64,000 nt of DNA from Rhodospirillum centenum SW (GTDB lineage: Bacteria; Pseudomonadota; Alphaproteobacteria; Azospirillales; Azospirillaceae): NCBI RefSeq assembly GCF_000016185.1, contig NC_011420.2:1756501-1820500 (forward strand), given 5' to 3'. Below, in pieces: positions 15,855 through 22,928 of this stretch. Under the pieces are notes generated by a model. It searched no databases, was not told the DNA's origin, and saw only the letters and a list, made by a program, of their open reading frames with translations. The first letter of the stretch is position 1, and each line of letters opens with the position of its first letter. Position numbers and translations under genes: made by a program.

Positions 15855-16393
15855 GGCGCGACACCGACCGGTACGGCGGCGAACGGCGCGGCGGCGGCGG
15901 GCTGCTGCTGCTGCTGGCCCTGATCCTGCCCTTCGGGCTGGTCGTCATGCCGACGACGATCCTGATGCTGGCCGCCCTGGTCCCCACCCTGGTCGCCTAT
16001 GTCGTGGACCGCGATCCGGAGAAGTCGGCGCCGCTGACCGTGGGGGCGATGAATCTCTGCGGCGTCATGCCCTTCGCCATCCGGCTCTGGCAGGACGGGC
16101 ACACGATCGAGCTGACCATGCGGATGCTGGCCGACCCCTATACCTGGCTGGTCATGTATGGCGGGGCGGCGATCGGCTGGCTGCTCTATTTCGGCATCCC
16201 GCCGCTGGTCGCCGGTGCCGTCGTCATGCGCGACGGAACCCGCATCCGCGAGATGGAGGAACAGCGGCGCCTGCTGGTCGAGGAGTGGGGTCCCGAGGTC
16301 GCCGGCCGCACGCCGGAGACCGAGCCCGCCGACCTGCCGGCCGAGGCAGAGCGCGTCCGCGGCCTGCTGCCCGCCCCGGCCCGGGGCACCTGA
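15851..16393 (+). CDS. Polytopic membrane protein coupled to the pseudokinase
   Basis: This 180-residue protein has a charged N-terminus (MRRDTDRYGGERRGGGG), a long hydrophobic hairpin at residues 18-50 (LLLLLALILPFGLVVMPTTI), further spans near 62-75 and 95-125, and a charged C-terminal tail with a helical REMEEQRRLLVEEWG segment. It starts within the stop codon of the pseudokinase gene, so the two products are probably made in fixed ratio and may form a complex in the inner membrane. I recognise no named domain. Confidence 0.7.
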   Translation: MRRDTDRYGGERRGGGGLLLLLALILPFGLVVMPTTILMLAALVPTLVAYVVDRDPEKSAPLTVGAMNLCGVMPFAIRLWQDGHTIELTMRMLADPYTWLVMYGGAAIGWLLYFGIPPLVAGAVVMRDGTRIREMEEQRRLLVEEWGPEVAGRTPETEPADLPAEAERVRGLLPAPARGT

Positions 16394-16442
16394 ACCGGCG
16401 GACGCCCGACCGCGACCGCCACGCCCGCGACGGAGGAGAACG

Positions 16443-17312
16443 ATGGCGCACGCTGATCGGGTCTGGTTCATCACGGGGGCGTCGTCGGGCTTCGGCCACG
16501 CCCTGGCGCAGGCGGTGCTGGCCCGTGGGGAGCGCGCGGTGCTGACGGCGCGCCGGGCCGGGCTGCTGGAGCCGCTGGCCTCGGCGCACGAGGGCCGCGC
16601 CCTGGCGCTGCCGCTGGACATCACGGACGCGATCGCCCGGGAACGGGCCGTGGAGGCCACGCTGATCCGCTTCGGCCGGATCGACGTGCTGGCCAACATC
16701 GCGGGCCGCGGCTCGCTGGGCGCCGTCGAGGAGTTCTCCCCCGACCAGTTGCGCGGGCAGATGGAGCTGAACTTCTTCGCCGCGGCCGAACTGACCCGGG
16801 CCGTGCTCCCCGTCCTGCGGGCGCAGCGGTCGGGCCACATCCTGAACCTGACCAGCATCGGCGGGCTGGTCTCCATGGGCGGCTTCGGCGTCTACTGCGC
16901 CTCCAAGTTCGCCCTGGAAGCCTGGAGCGAGGCGCTGCGCGACGAGGTCGCCCCCTTGGGCATCCGCGTCACCATCGTCGAGCCGGGCGCCTTCCGCACC
17001 GACTTCGCGGGCGATGCCAACCTGCGGCCGGCCCACCGCATCGACGCCTACCGGCCGGTGATCGGCCCCGTCGAGACGTTCCTCTACGGTCAGGCAGGCC
17101 GGCAGGCAGGCGACCCGGCCCGCGCCGCCGAGGTGATGATCGCAGCGGTGGACAGCGACGTCCCGCCGCTGCGCCTGATGCTGGGAAGCGATGCCTACGA
17201 GCTGTGGGAGCGTACCGTTGCGGCCCGCACCGCGGACCTGGCGGCCTGGCGGGAACGCGGCGAGGCAACCGCGTTCCCGGATGCCGGAACGGTCCGGATC
17301 GGCCCGGGCTGA
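16443..17312 (+). CDS. SDR family NAD(P)-dependent oxidoreductase
   Basis: A 289-residue classical short-chain dehydrogenase/reductase. The cofactor motif TGASSGFG is at residues 11-18, the NIAG segment follows strand 4, the catalytic Ser lies in LTSIGGLVSMGGFG, and YCASK (Tyr near 151, Lys near 155) completes the active site. The ARRAGLL segment after strand 2 suggests NADP(H). Substrate is unknown. The ATG at 16443 follows GGAGGAGAACG. The gene is 49 bp downstream of the membrane-protein gene and may share its transcript. Confidence 0.88.
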   Translation: MAHADRVWFITGASSGFGHALAQAVLARGERAVLTARRAGLLEPLASAHEGRALALPLDITDAIARERAVEATLIRFGRIDVLANIAGRGSLGAVEEFSPDQLRGQMELNFFAAAELTRAVLPVLRAQRSGHILNLTSIGGLVSMGGFGVYCASKFALEAWSEALRDEVAPLGIRVTIVEPGAFRTDFAGDANLRPAHRIDAYRPVIGPVETFLYGQAGRQAGDPARAAEVMIAAVDSDVPPLRLMLGSDAYELWERTVAARTADLAAWRERGEATAFPDAGTVRIGPG

Positions 17313-17360
17313 CCGGCCCGGTACGGGCTGACTGCCAGCGGGCCGGGAACGGCGGCCGGA

Positions 17361-18245
17361 TCAGACCAGCCGCTGTTCCTCCGCGGCGCTGCGGATGGCC
17401 TTCTGCAACTTCTCGAAGGCCCGCACCTCGATCTGGCGGACGCGCTCGCGGCTGATGCCGTACTGCTGCGACAGGTCCTCCAGCGTGGTCGGGTTGTCGC
17501 GCAGGCGGCGCTCCACCAGGATGTGGCGCTCGCGGTCGTTCAGGGTCTTCATCGCCTCGGCCAGCAGGGCCTTGCGCTTGCCCAGCTCCTCCCGCTCGCC
17601 CAGGCGGATTTCCTGGCTCTCGGACTCGTCCACCAGCCAGTCCTGCCACTCCCCCTCGCCGTCCACGCGCAGGGGCGCGTTCAGGCTGTGGTCGGGGCTG
17701 GCGAGACGCCGGTTCATGTTGACGACGTCGCTCTCCGGCACGTCCAGCGTCTCGGCGATCTTGCGCACCGTCTCCGGGTGCAGGTCGCCTTCGTCGATCG
17801 CCTGCATCTGGCCCTTCAGCTTGCGCAGATTGAAGAACAGCTTCTTCTGCGCGGCCGTCGTGCCCATCTTCACCAGCGACCAGGAATGCAGGATGTATTC
17901 CTGGATCGCGGCCCGGATCCACCACATGGCATAGGTGGCAAGACGGAAGCCGCGGTCCGGATCGAACCGCTTGACCGCCTGCATCATGCCGACATTGCCC
18001 TCGGAGATCAGTTCGGAGAGCGGCAGGCCATACCCCCGGTAGCCCATGGCGATCTTGGCCACGAGGCGGAGATGGCTGGTGACGAGCCGGTGCGCGGCAT
18101 CGGTGTCCCCGTGCTCGCGCCAGCTCTTGGCCAGCATGTACTCCTCCTCCGCCTCAAGCATGGGGAACTTGCGGATCTCCTGGAGATAGCGCGCAAGGTT
18201 GCTCTCGGAGTTGATGACAGGAACGGCGGGCAAGGTGCTGCTCAT
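17361..18245 (-). CDS. rpoH: RNA polymerase sigma-32 factor (heat shock)
   Basis: RpoH directs RNA polymerase to heat-shock promoters. The 294-residue protein has region 1.2 at the N-terminus, region 2 (AHRLVTSHLRLVAKIAMGYRGYGLP and DPDRGFRLATYAMWWIRAAIQEYIL), the RpoH-box signature QKKLFFNLRKLK near residues 129-140, and a region 4 helix-turn-helix with TTLEDLSQQYGISRERVRQIE. Length is typical for the alphaproteobacterial form. The 5' UTR on the minus strand contains a strong hairpin and a G-rich site close to the start codon that could be sequestered. It is downstream of rluD on the same strand, 114 bp away. Confidence 0.96.
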   Translation of the reverse strand: MSSTLPAVPVINSESNLARYLQEIRKFPMLEAEEEYMLAKSWREHGDTDAAHRLVTSHLRLVAKIAMGYRGYGLPLSELISEGNVGMMQAVKRFDPDRGFRLATYAMWWIRAAIQEYILHSWSLVKMGTTAAQKKLFFNLRKLKGQMQAIDEGDLHPETVRKIAETLDVPESDVVNMNRRLASPDHSLNAPLRVDGEGEWQDWLVDESESQEIRLGEREELGKRKALLAEAMKTLNDRERHILVERRLRDNPTTLEDLSQQYGISRERVRQIEVRAFEKLQKAIRSAAEEQRLV

Positions 18246-18282
18246 GGCTTCACCCCCTCGGGGCCTCCCTCAGCCTGGATTG

Positions 18283-18310
18283 CCCGCGGAACGGCGTTCC
18301 GGTCCGCGGG
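18283..18310 (-). other. Hairpin in the rpoH 5' region
   Basis: CCCGCGGA (18283-18290) and TCCGCGGG (18303-18310) are exact complements around a 12-base loop that can itself pair AACG with CGTT. It lies 38-65 bases upstream of the rpoH start codon. Nearer the start, GGCCCC is followed by GAGGGGG, so the ribosome-binding site could also be partly paired. Heat-labile structure is a known control of rpoH in some bacteria; here it is only a possibility. Confidence 0.45.
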
Positions 18311-18359
18311 GACTGGGCGGGCATGTCAGAATAACCGACTTCTCCACTCAGCAATAGCA

Positions 18360-19454
18360 TCATAGCGTTTCAAGACCTTGAATCAGTCCCGCGAGGTCTT
18401 CCGGCAGGGCTGCCGTGAAACCCAGCTTCAGATCGGAAGCCGGGTGCCGGAATTCCAGGGCCGCCGCGTGCAGCGCCTGACGGGGAAAGCCCGCCAGCGC
18501 GCGCAGCACCGGCTCCGGTGCGGTTCCCTTGCGCGGCGGCCGCAGCCGCCCGTAGAGCGGGTCGCCCACCAGCGGGTGGCCGACATGGGCCATGTGGACC
18601 CGGATCTGATGCGTGCGCCCCGTCAGCAGCTTGCATTCCACGAGGCTGGCGAGCAGCCCGAAGGAGCGCACCACCCGGTAGCGGGTGACCGCCGGCTTGC
18701 CGCCGCGCGACAGCACCGCCATCCGCTTGCGGTCGCCGGGATGGCGTCCGATGTTGCCCTCGATCACGCCCTCGCGCGCCGCGGGCACGCCCCAGACGAC
18801 GGCCAGGTAGGTGCGCGACAGGCTGCGGTCGGCGAACTGCGCCGTCAGCCCCTGGTGCGCCCGGTCCGTCTTGGCCGCGACCAGCAGCCCGCTGGTGCCC
18901 TTGTCCAGCCGGTGGACGATGCCGGGCCGGCGCACGCCGCCGATGCCCGACAGCCGGTCGCCGCAATGGGCCAGCAGCGCGTTGACCAGCGTGCCGTCCG
19001 GGTTCCCGGCGGCGGGATGCACCACCATCTCGGCCGCCTTGTCGATCACCAGCAGATCCTCGTCCTCATGGACGATGGCGAGCGGGATCGCCTGGGGCAG
19101 CGGCACCGCCGGCTCCGCCGCGGGCACCAGCACCTCGACGATCTGGCCGGGTTTGACCCGCCGGGAGGCGTCGTCTATGGTCTCGCCGCCTGAGGAGACG
19201 CAGCCCTGGTCGATCAGCGACCGCAGCCGCGAGCGCGACAGGCCGGCCCCGCCCAGGGCGTCCGACAGCACCTTGTCCAGCCGGTCCCCCGCCCGTCCGG
19301 CGGCGACCTCGACCTGGTGGCGGACCGCCTCCGACGGACGCTCGCCGGAAAGGTCGTCGCCCGTGGCTCCGTCCTCCAGGTCGTCCTCGCCGGCAAGGTC
19401 GTCCGGCAGGGCGTCGTCCGGATCGACCCAGTCCTGCCCGGCCGCCTGGATCAT
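18360..19454 (-). CDS. rluD: Ribosomal large subunit pseudouridine synthase, RluD family
   Basis: This enzyme isomerises uridines in the helix-69 region of 23S rRNA. The 364-residue protein has an acidic N-terminal extension of about 45 residues, an S4 RNA-binding domain (DRLDKVLSDALGG ... SRSRLRSLIDQGCV), then the RluA-type catalytic domain with HRLDKGTSGLLV, whose Asp is the catalytic residue, and the LLTGRTHQIRVHMAHVGHPLVGD block. I chose the ATG at 19454 because a divergent gene begins at 19497; the frame is open further upstream but would overlap it. The family is certain; RluD rather than RluC is likely from length and S4 domain. Confidence 0.92.
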   Translation of the reverse strand: MIQAAGQDWVDPDDALPDDLAGEDDLEDGATGDDLSGERPSEAVRHQVEVAAGRAGDRLDKVLSDALGGAGLSRSRLRSLIDQGCVSSGGETIDDASRRVKPGQIVEVLVPAAEPAVPLPQAIPLAIVHEDEDLLVIDKAAEMVVHPAAGNPDGTLVNALLAHCGDRLSGIGGVRRPGIVHRLDKGTSGLLVAAKTDRAHQGLTAQFADRSLSRTYLAVVWGVPAAREGVIEGNIGRHPGDRKRMAVLSRGGKPAVTRYRVVRSFGLLASLVECKLLTGRTHQIRVHMAHVGHPLVGDPLYGRLRPPRKGTAPEPVLRALAGFPRQALHAAALEFRHPASDLKLGFTAALPEDLAGLIQGLETL

Positions 19455-19496
19455 CGCCGCCGGGCCCGCTTCGGAGGCATCGGCGCCGTGCAGGCC

Positions 19497-19847
19497 ATGA
19501 AAACTCTTCTCGCCGTCATGGGCGTCCTGATCGTCCTGGGCTTCGCGTTCGTGGGATTCGAAATCTACCAACGCGCCACGGACCCCGATCATCCGCGCGC
19601 CTTCGGCCGGGCCGCCCCGACGGCGGCCGGCACTCCCGCGGCGGTCGTGGACGCGGGCACCGGCACCCTGCTGCCCGCCGGCAGCAGGATCGGCCAGATG
19701 CTCGTTCTCAACAACCGCGTGCTCTACCATGTGACGCTTCCGGACGGCAGTGAACAGATCCAGCTCCTCGACCCTGCCAACGGTCGGGTGCGCATCGCTG
19801 TGACGGCACCGCCCAGCATGGCGGCTGGCCCGGCCGCGACGCCGTGA
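19497..19847 (+). CDS. Membrane-anchored small protein (DUF6476-like)
   Basis: This 116-residue protein has one N-terminal hydrophobic helix (TLLAVMGVLIVLGFAFVGFEIY, residues 3-24) and a periplasmic domain. The domain ends in a beta-rich LPAGSRIGQMLVLNNRVLYH and LPDGSEQIQLLDPANGRV segment resembling DUF6476 family members. It is divergent from rluD, with only 42 bp between the two start codons, an arrangement I recall from other alphaproteobacteria. Function is unknown. Confidence 0.7.
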   Translation: MKTLLAVMGVLIVLGFAFVGFEIYQRATDPDHPRAFGRAAPTAAGTPAAVVDAGTGTLLPAGSRIGQMLVLNNRVLYHVTLPDGSEQIQLLDPANGRVRIAVTAPPSMAAGPAATP

Positions 19848-19902
19848 CGCCCGTCACAGGATTTCCTTATACACCGACCACCGTTCCGCCGGGGCCTCTC
19901 CG

Positions 19903-20964
19903 ATGAACTTCATGAGCGATAATGTCAGCGGTGCGGCGCCGGAGATTCTGGCGGCGCTGGGCGAGGCCTCCGCCGCCGGGCCGATGCCCTCCTACGGGGC
20001 CGATCCCGTGACGGCGCGGCTGCACGACCGGATGACCGCCCTGTTCGGCACGCCGGTGACCGTGTTCCCCGTCGCCACCGGGACGGCGGCGAACGCGCTG
20101 GCCCTGTCCGCCCTGACGCCGCCCTACGGTGCGGTCTACTGCCATGCCGAGGCGCACATCAACGTGGACGAATGCGGCGCGCCGGAGATGTTCACCGACG
20201 GCGCCAAGCTGATCCCGCTGCCCGGCGCGCAGGGCAAGCTGACCCCGCAGGGGCTGGCCGACGCGCTGGCGCGGGCGCCTGTCGGATTCGTCCACGCGGT
20301 CCAGCCGGCGGCCCTGTCGCTCACCCAGGCGACGGAAGCGGGCACCGTCTACACCCCCGACGAGGTCGCCGCCCTGTGTGCCGTGGCGAAGCGGCACGGG
20401 CTGAAGGTCCACATGGACGGCGCCCGCTTCGCCAACGCCGTGGCCTCCCTGGGCTGCGACCCGGCCGAGGTGACCTGGCGCGCCGGGGTGGACGTGCTGT
20501 CCTTCGGCGCCACGAAGAACGGCGCCCTGGCGGCGGAGGCGGTGGTGTTCTTCGACCGCGCGCTGGCGGAGAGCTTCGGCTACCGGCGCAAGCGGGCCGG
20601 GCATCTGTTCTCCAAGATGCGGTTCCTGTCGGCGCAGCTCGACGCCTGTCTGGCGGACGGGCTGTGGCTGCGGCTGGCCGGGCATGCCAACGCCATGGCG
20701 CAGATGCTGGGCGCCGGGCTCGCCGCCCTGCCGGGGGCCGCGCTGCGCGCGCCGGTGGAGGCGAACGAGGTGTTCGTGGAACTGCCCGAGACGGTGACGG
20801 AGGGGCTGCTGGAGCGCGGTTTCCAGTTCTACCGCTGGGACGGGGCCGTGGTGCGGCTGGTGACGGCCTGGAACACCCGCGCCGAGGACGTGGCCGCCCT
20901 GGTCGCCGCCGCCCGGGAGCTGGCCTCCGGCACCCCCGCCGGCGGGAGCGAAAAAAAGGCTTGA
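19903..20964 (+). CDS. ltaE: Low-specificity L-threonine aldolase family PLP enzyme
   Basis: This 353-residue fold-type-I PLP enzyme cleaves L-threonine or allo-threonine (or related beta-hydroxy amino acids) to glycine and an aldehyde. The N-terminal FMSDNVSGAAPEIL block, the CHAEAHINVDECGAPE substrate loop, the GLKVHMDGARFANA strand with its cofactor Asp, and the PLP lysine in SFGATKNGA near residue 204 are all present. Length is normal. The stop codon sits inside the -35 box of the tRNA-Glu promoter, so read-through into the tRNA is possible. Confidence 0.88.
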   Translation: MNFMSDNVSGAAPEILAALGEASAAGPMPSYGADPVTARLHDRMTALFGTPVTVFPVATGTAANALALSALTPPYGAVYCHAEAHINVDECGAPEMFTDGAKLIPLPGAQGKLTPQGLADALARAPVGFVHAVQPAALSLTQATEAGTVYTPDEVAALCAVAKRHGLKVHMDGARFANAVASLGCDPAEVTWRAGVDVLSFGATKNGALAAEAVVFFDRALAESFGYRRKRAGHLFSKMRFLSAQLDACLADGLWLRLAGHANAMAQMLGAGLAALPGAALRAPVEANEVFVELPETVTEGLLERGFQFYRWDGAVVRLVTAWNTRAEDVAALVAAARELASGTPAGGSEKKA

Positions 20965-20989
20965 TCGCCCCGGAGGGTTCCCCTATAAG
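20961..20989 (+). promoter_or_regulatory. Promoter of the tRNA-Glu gene
   Basis: TTGATC at 20961-20966 and TATAAG at 20984-20989 are 17 bases apart, and a start near 20996 would leave a 13-base leader before the tRNA. The -35 contains the ltaE stop codon TGA. Good spacing and position support the call. Confidence 0.55.
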
Positions 20990-21008
20990 CCCCCTCCACG
21001 ACGGCCTC

Positions 21009-21088
21009 GTCCCCTTCGTCTAGAGGCCTAGGACACCGCCCTCTCACGGGCGGTAACAGGGGGTTCGAATCCCCCTAGGGGGACGCCA
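21009..21088 (+). tRNA. tRNA-Glu (CUC anticodon), with four extra bases versus canonical length
   Basis: The 80-base gene with encoded CCA reads as tRNA-Glu: acceptor GTCCCCT paired with GGGGGAC, D arm GTC/GAC, anticodon loop CTCTCAC (anticodon CTC), T loop TTCGAAT, then G and CCA. Against the 76-base E. coli tRNA-Glu (recalled from memory) it has one extra G in the 3' anticodon stem (GGGCGG), one extra pair in the T stem (five G, five C) and one extra G in the 3' acceptor strand. All four additions fall in G or C runs. It is either an unusual or degenerate tRNA, or the base calls are off. Confidence 0.85.
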
Positions 21089-21220
21089 ATCTTTACGCGG
21101 CTGACACCCGCTGGCACCGCCCGGTGCCCCGTCGGCTTTCATCAGTTTCTACGCTCTTCACCCTGATTGCCGCGCCCACAGGATCGTGGCGCAGGTCCGG
21201 CCGCTGCCCGGCCGGCTGGC

Positions 21221-21487
21221 TCAGGCGGCCTTGGCCCGGCGCTCTGCCATCGTGAACCTGACGCGCCCATGCCGCTCGTCGTCGCGTTCGTTCAGGCCCT
21301 CCAGCACCCGGCCGGCAAAGTCGGGCTGTAGACGCCGAACGGCCACGAAGAGCCGCAGGGCATGATCCACCGTGGGCGTGATGGCCTCAAGTGGCGCACC
21401 GTCGAAGCGGGCGATCTGCGAACGGGACAGGCCGACGACCTGCCCCAGACTCTCCTGGGACAGATCCGGCAAGTCATACCGCCGCGC
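21221..21487 (-). pseudogene. C-terminal fragment of an XRE-type HTH protein, cut at the IS element boundary
   Basis: On the minus strand, immediately after the transposase stop at 21488, the same frame continues as YDLPDLSQESLGQVVGLSRS and ends in ...MAERRAKAA. The first half is a plausible helix-turn-helix (LSQESLGQVVGLSRSQIARF). It has no ATG start; the first possible start is a TTG at 21472 without a ribosome-binding site. I read it as the 3' remnant of a regulator gene, perhaps an antitoxin, into which the IS630-type element inserted. No matching N-terminal part is recognisable on the other side of the element. Confidence 0.5.
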
Positions 21488-22554
21488 CTAAGCATTGACA
21501 CATGGGAGCCACGGATAGCTGGTGAGGGAGCGTAGACGTTCTGGTGTGGCGGTGAGGGCGTTCCAGGCGTCGCAGCAGGCTTGGACGACGGCGTCGTAGT
21601 CGTCCAGGATCTGGTGGGACAGAAAGCGCTCGCGCAGGTACAGCCAGACGCGCTCAACTGGGTTGAGTTCGGGGCTGTAGGGCGGGAGCGGGACCAGCGT
21701 GATGTTGTCCGGGACGACCAGCGCCCGCGCTCCGTGCCAGCCGGCCTGATCGAGCACGAGCACCGCCTGGACGTCCGGTTCCAGGCTCCGGGAGAAGCCG
21801 TCCAGGAACAGGCTCATGGCGGTGGTGGAGACGGTCGGCATCACCAGCGCGAAGTCGGCGCCGCTGGCCGGGCAGACGGCGGCGTAGAGCCAGGCCGAGG
21901 TGAAGCGCTTGTCGCACAGCCCAAGCGGACGCTGCCCGCGCTCCCACCAGCGATGCGCGGTGCGGCCCTTCTGGCCGATGCGGGCCTCATCCTGGAACCA
22001 GAGCTGGAGGCGGCGCTCCGGATGCGCGGCACCTGCGGCCTTCAGGGCTTCGCGCAGCCCCTTTTTTGGAAGGCGGCCTGGGCCTTGGCGTCGGACTGCG
22101 GATGGCGGGGCCGCGTCTTCTGCTTCGACAGGTTGAGCCGGCGCACGATGCGCGACAGGCTGGCCGGATGCAGCGTCTTGGCGAAGCGTTCGGCGATCAC
22201 CTCGCACAGGATCGGCAGGGTCCATTCCACGCAGCCATGCCGCTTGGGATCGGGGCCAGCGAGGATGATGGCCTTGAGCGTCGCCTGCTCGCCTTCGCTC
22301 AGCCACTCCGGCCGGCCGGGCAGCGGGCGGTCGTAGAGCCCGGCTACGCCTTCCGCGTTGTAGCGCACAACCGCGTCGCGCAGGGCCTGGCGGTCCATGC
22401 CGGCCAGCCGCGCCGCTTCCGCCCGGCTCACCCCATCGAGCGCATGGGCGATGGCGAACATCCGCGCCGCCACCCGCCCTTTGCTCTCCCGCCGCGCCAG
22501 GGCACGCAATTCGCTGGCGCTCAGGTCTTCCCGGATCGGCAACGCCGCTGGCAT
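21488..22554 (-). CDS. IS630-family transposase, two frames joined by a -1 shift
   Basis: A DDE transposase split over two frames. The first (from the ATG at 22554, with GGGGAGGAG before it) gives the N-terminal HTH half (ESKGRVAARMFAIAHALDGV, AARLAGMDRQALRDAVVRY) and would stop at 22042. The second, down to 21488, carries the catalytic half: LWFQDEARIG, VLVLDQAGWHG and PYSPELNPVERVW provide D, D and E. A run of six A on the minus strand (22067-22062) followed by G lies in the overlap; a -1 slip there joins them into one product of about 355 residues, the usual IS630 length. The stop codon overlaps a TA dinucleotide at the element edge, as known for this family. Confidence 0.88.
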
Positions 22555-22625
22555 TCGCTCCTCCCCATCGCGATGGGGAATCGAATCACGGATTGCCAGC
22601 CTTGGGAATCCCTCTCAGTGTGTCA
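21491..22625 (-). mobile_element. IS630-family insertion sequence, about 1.1 kb
   Basis: The transposase gene nearly fills the element. Matching tips TGACACA at 21496-21502 and its complement TGTGTCA at 22619-22625 mark imperfect terminal inverted repeats. A TA, the IS630 target, flanks the left side at 21489-21490. I see no TA directly outside the right tip, so that end may be decayed or slightly misplaced. The insertion separates an HTH fragment from the helicase gene, close to tRNA-Glu. Confidence 0.75.
22563..22578. promoter_or_regulatory. 16-bp palindrome upstream of the transposase start
   Basis: CCCCATCG followed directly by CGATGGGG is a perfect palindrome 9 bases upstream of the transposase ATG (minus strand). 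It could bind the transposase or form a hairpin that limits translation from outside transcripts. Role is inferred only from position. Confidence 0.4.
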
Positions 22626-22928
22626 GCGGCTCCGCTCGCCGGTATCACGCAGAAAGCGCACTTCCTGCCCGCGGATCGGCGCGGTACTCGGTGGTGCCGT
22701 GCAGTCCGCCGTGCATGAGACCTTCGCGCTTGCCTGACCGCCCACCGTCAATCGGCTTACGTGAGTTGGCGTTGCGCTGGCGGCGTCCAGAGTTGTATTC
22801 CCGAAAACCATAGTGCAGTCTGCCAGACGCGGTGAATAACCCGAACACGCAGCGATGTCCTGCATCGCCAAGCGTCCACGCCGTAAGCGGTTCACCGACT
22901 GTCATAGGGTCATCCTGGGTTCAGTTCT
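22626..22928. other. Non-coding or degraded stretch between IS630 and the helicase
   Basis: About 300 bp between the right tip of the element and the helicase start. Two short frames on the minus strand (ending near 22623 and 22645) lack any recognisable domain and have poor codon composition. I see no tRNA, clear terminator or strong promoter. It may hold the helicase promoter and remnants of the disrupted locus. Confidence 0.5.

Noticed and set aside
22623-22905. Small minus-strand genes between the IS element and the helicase
   Set aside because: Two overlapping frames of similar length, neither with a recognisable domain, a ribosome-binding site or convincing codon use.
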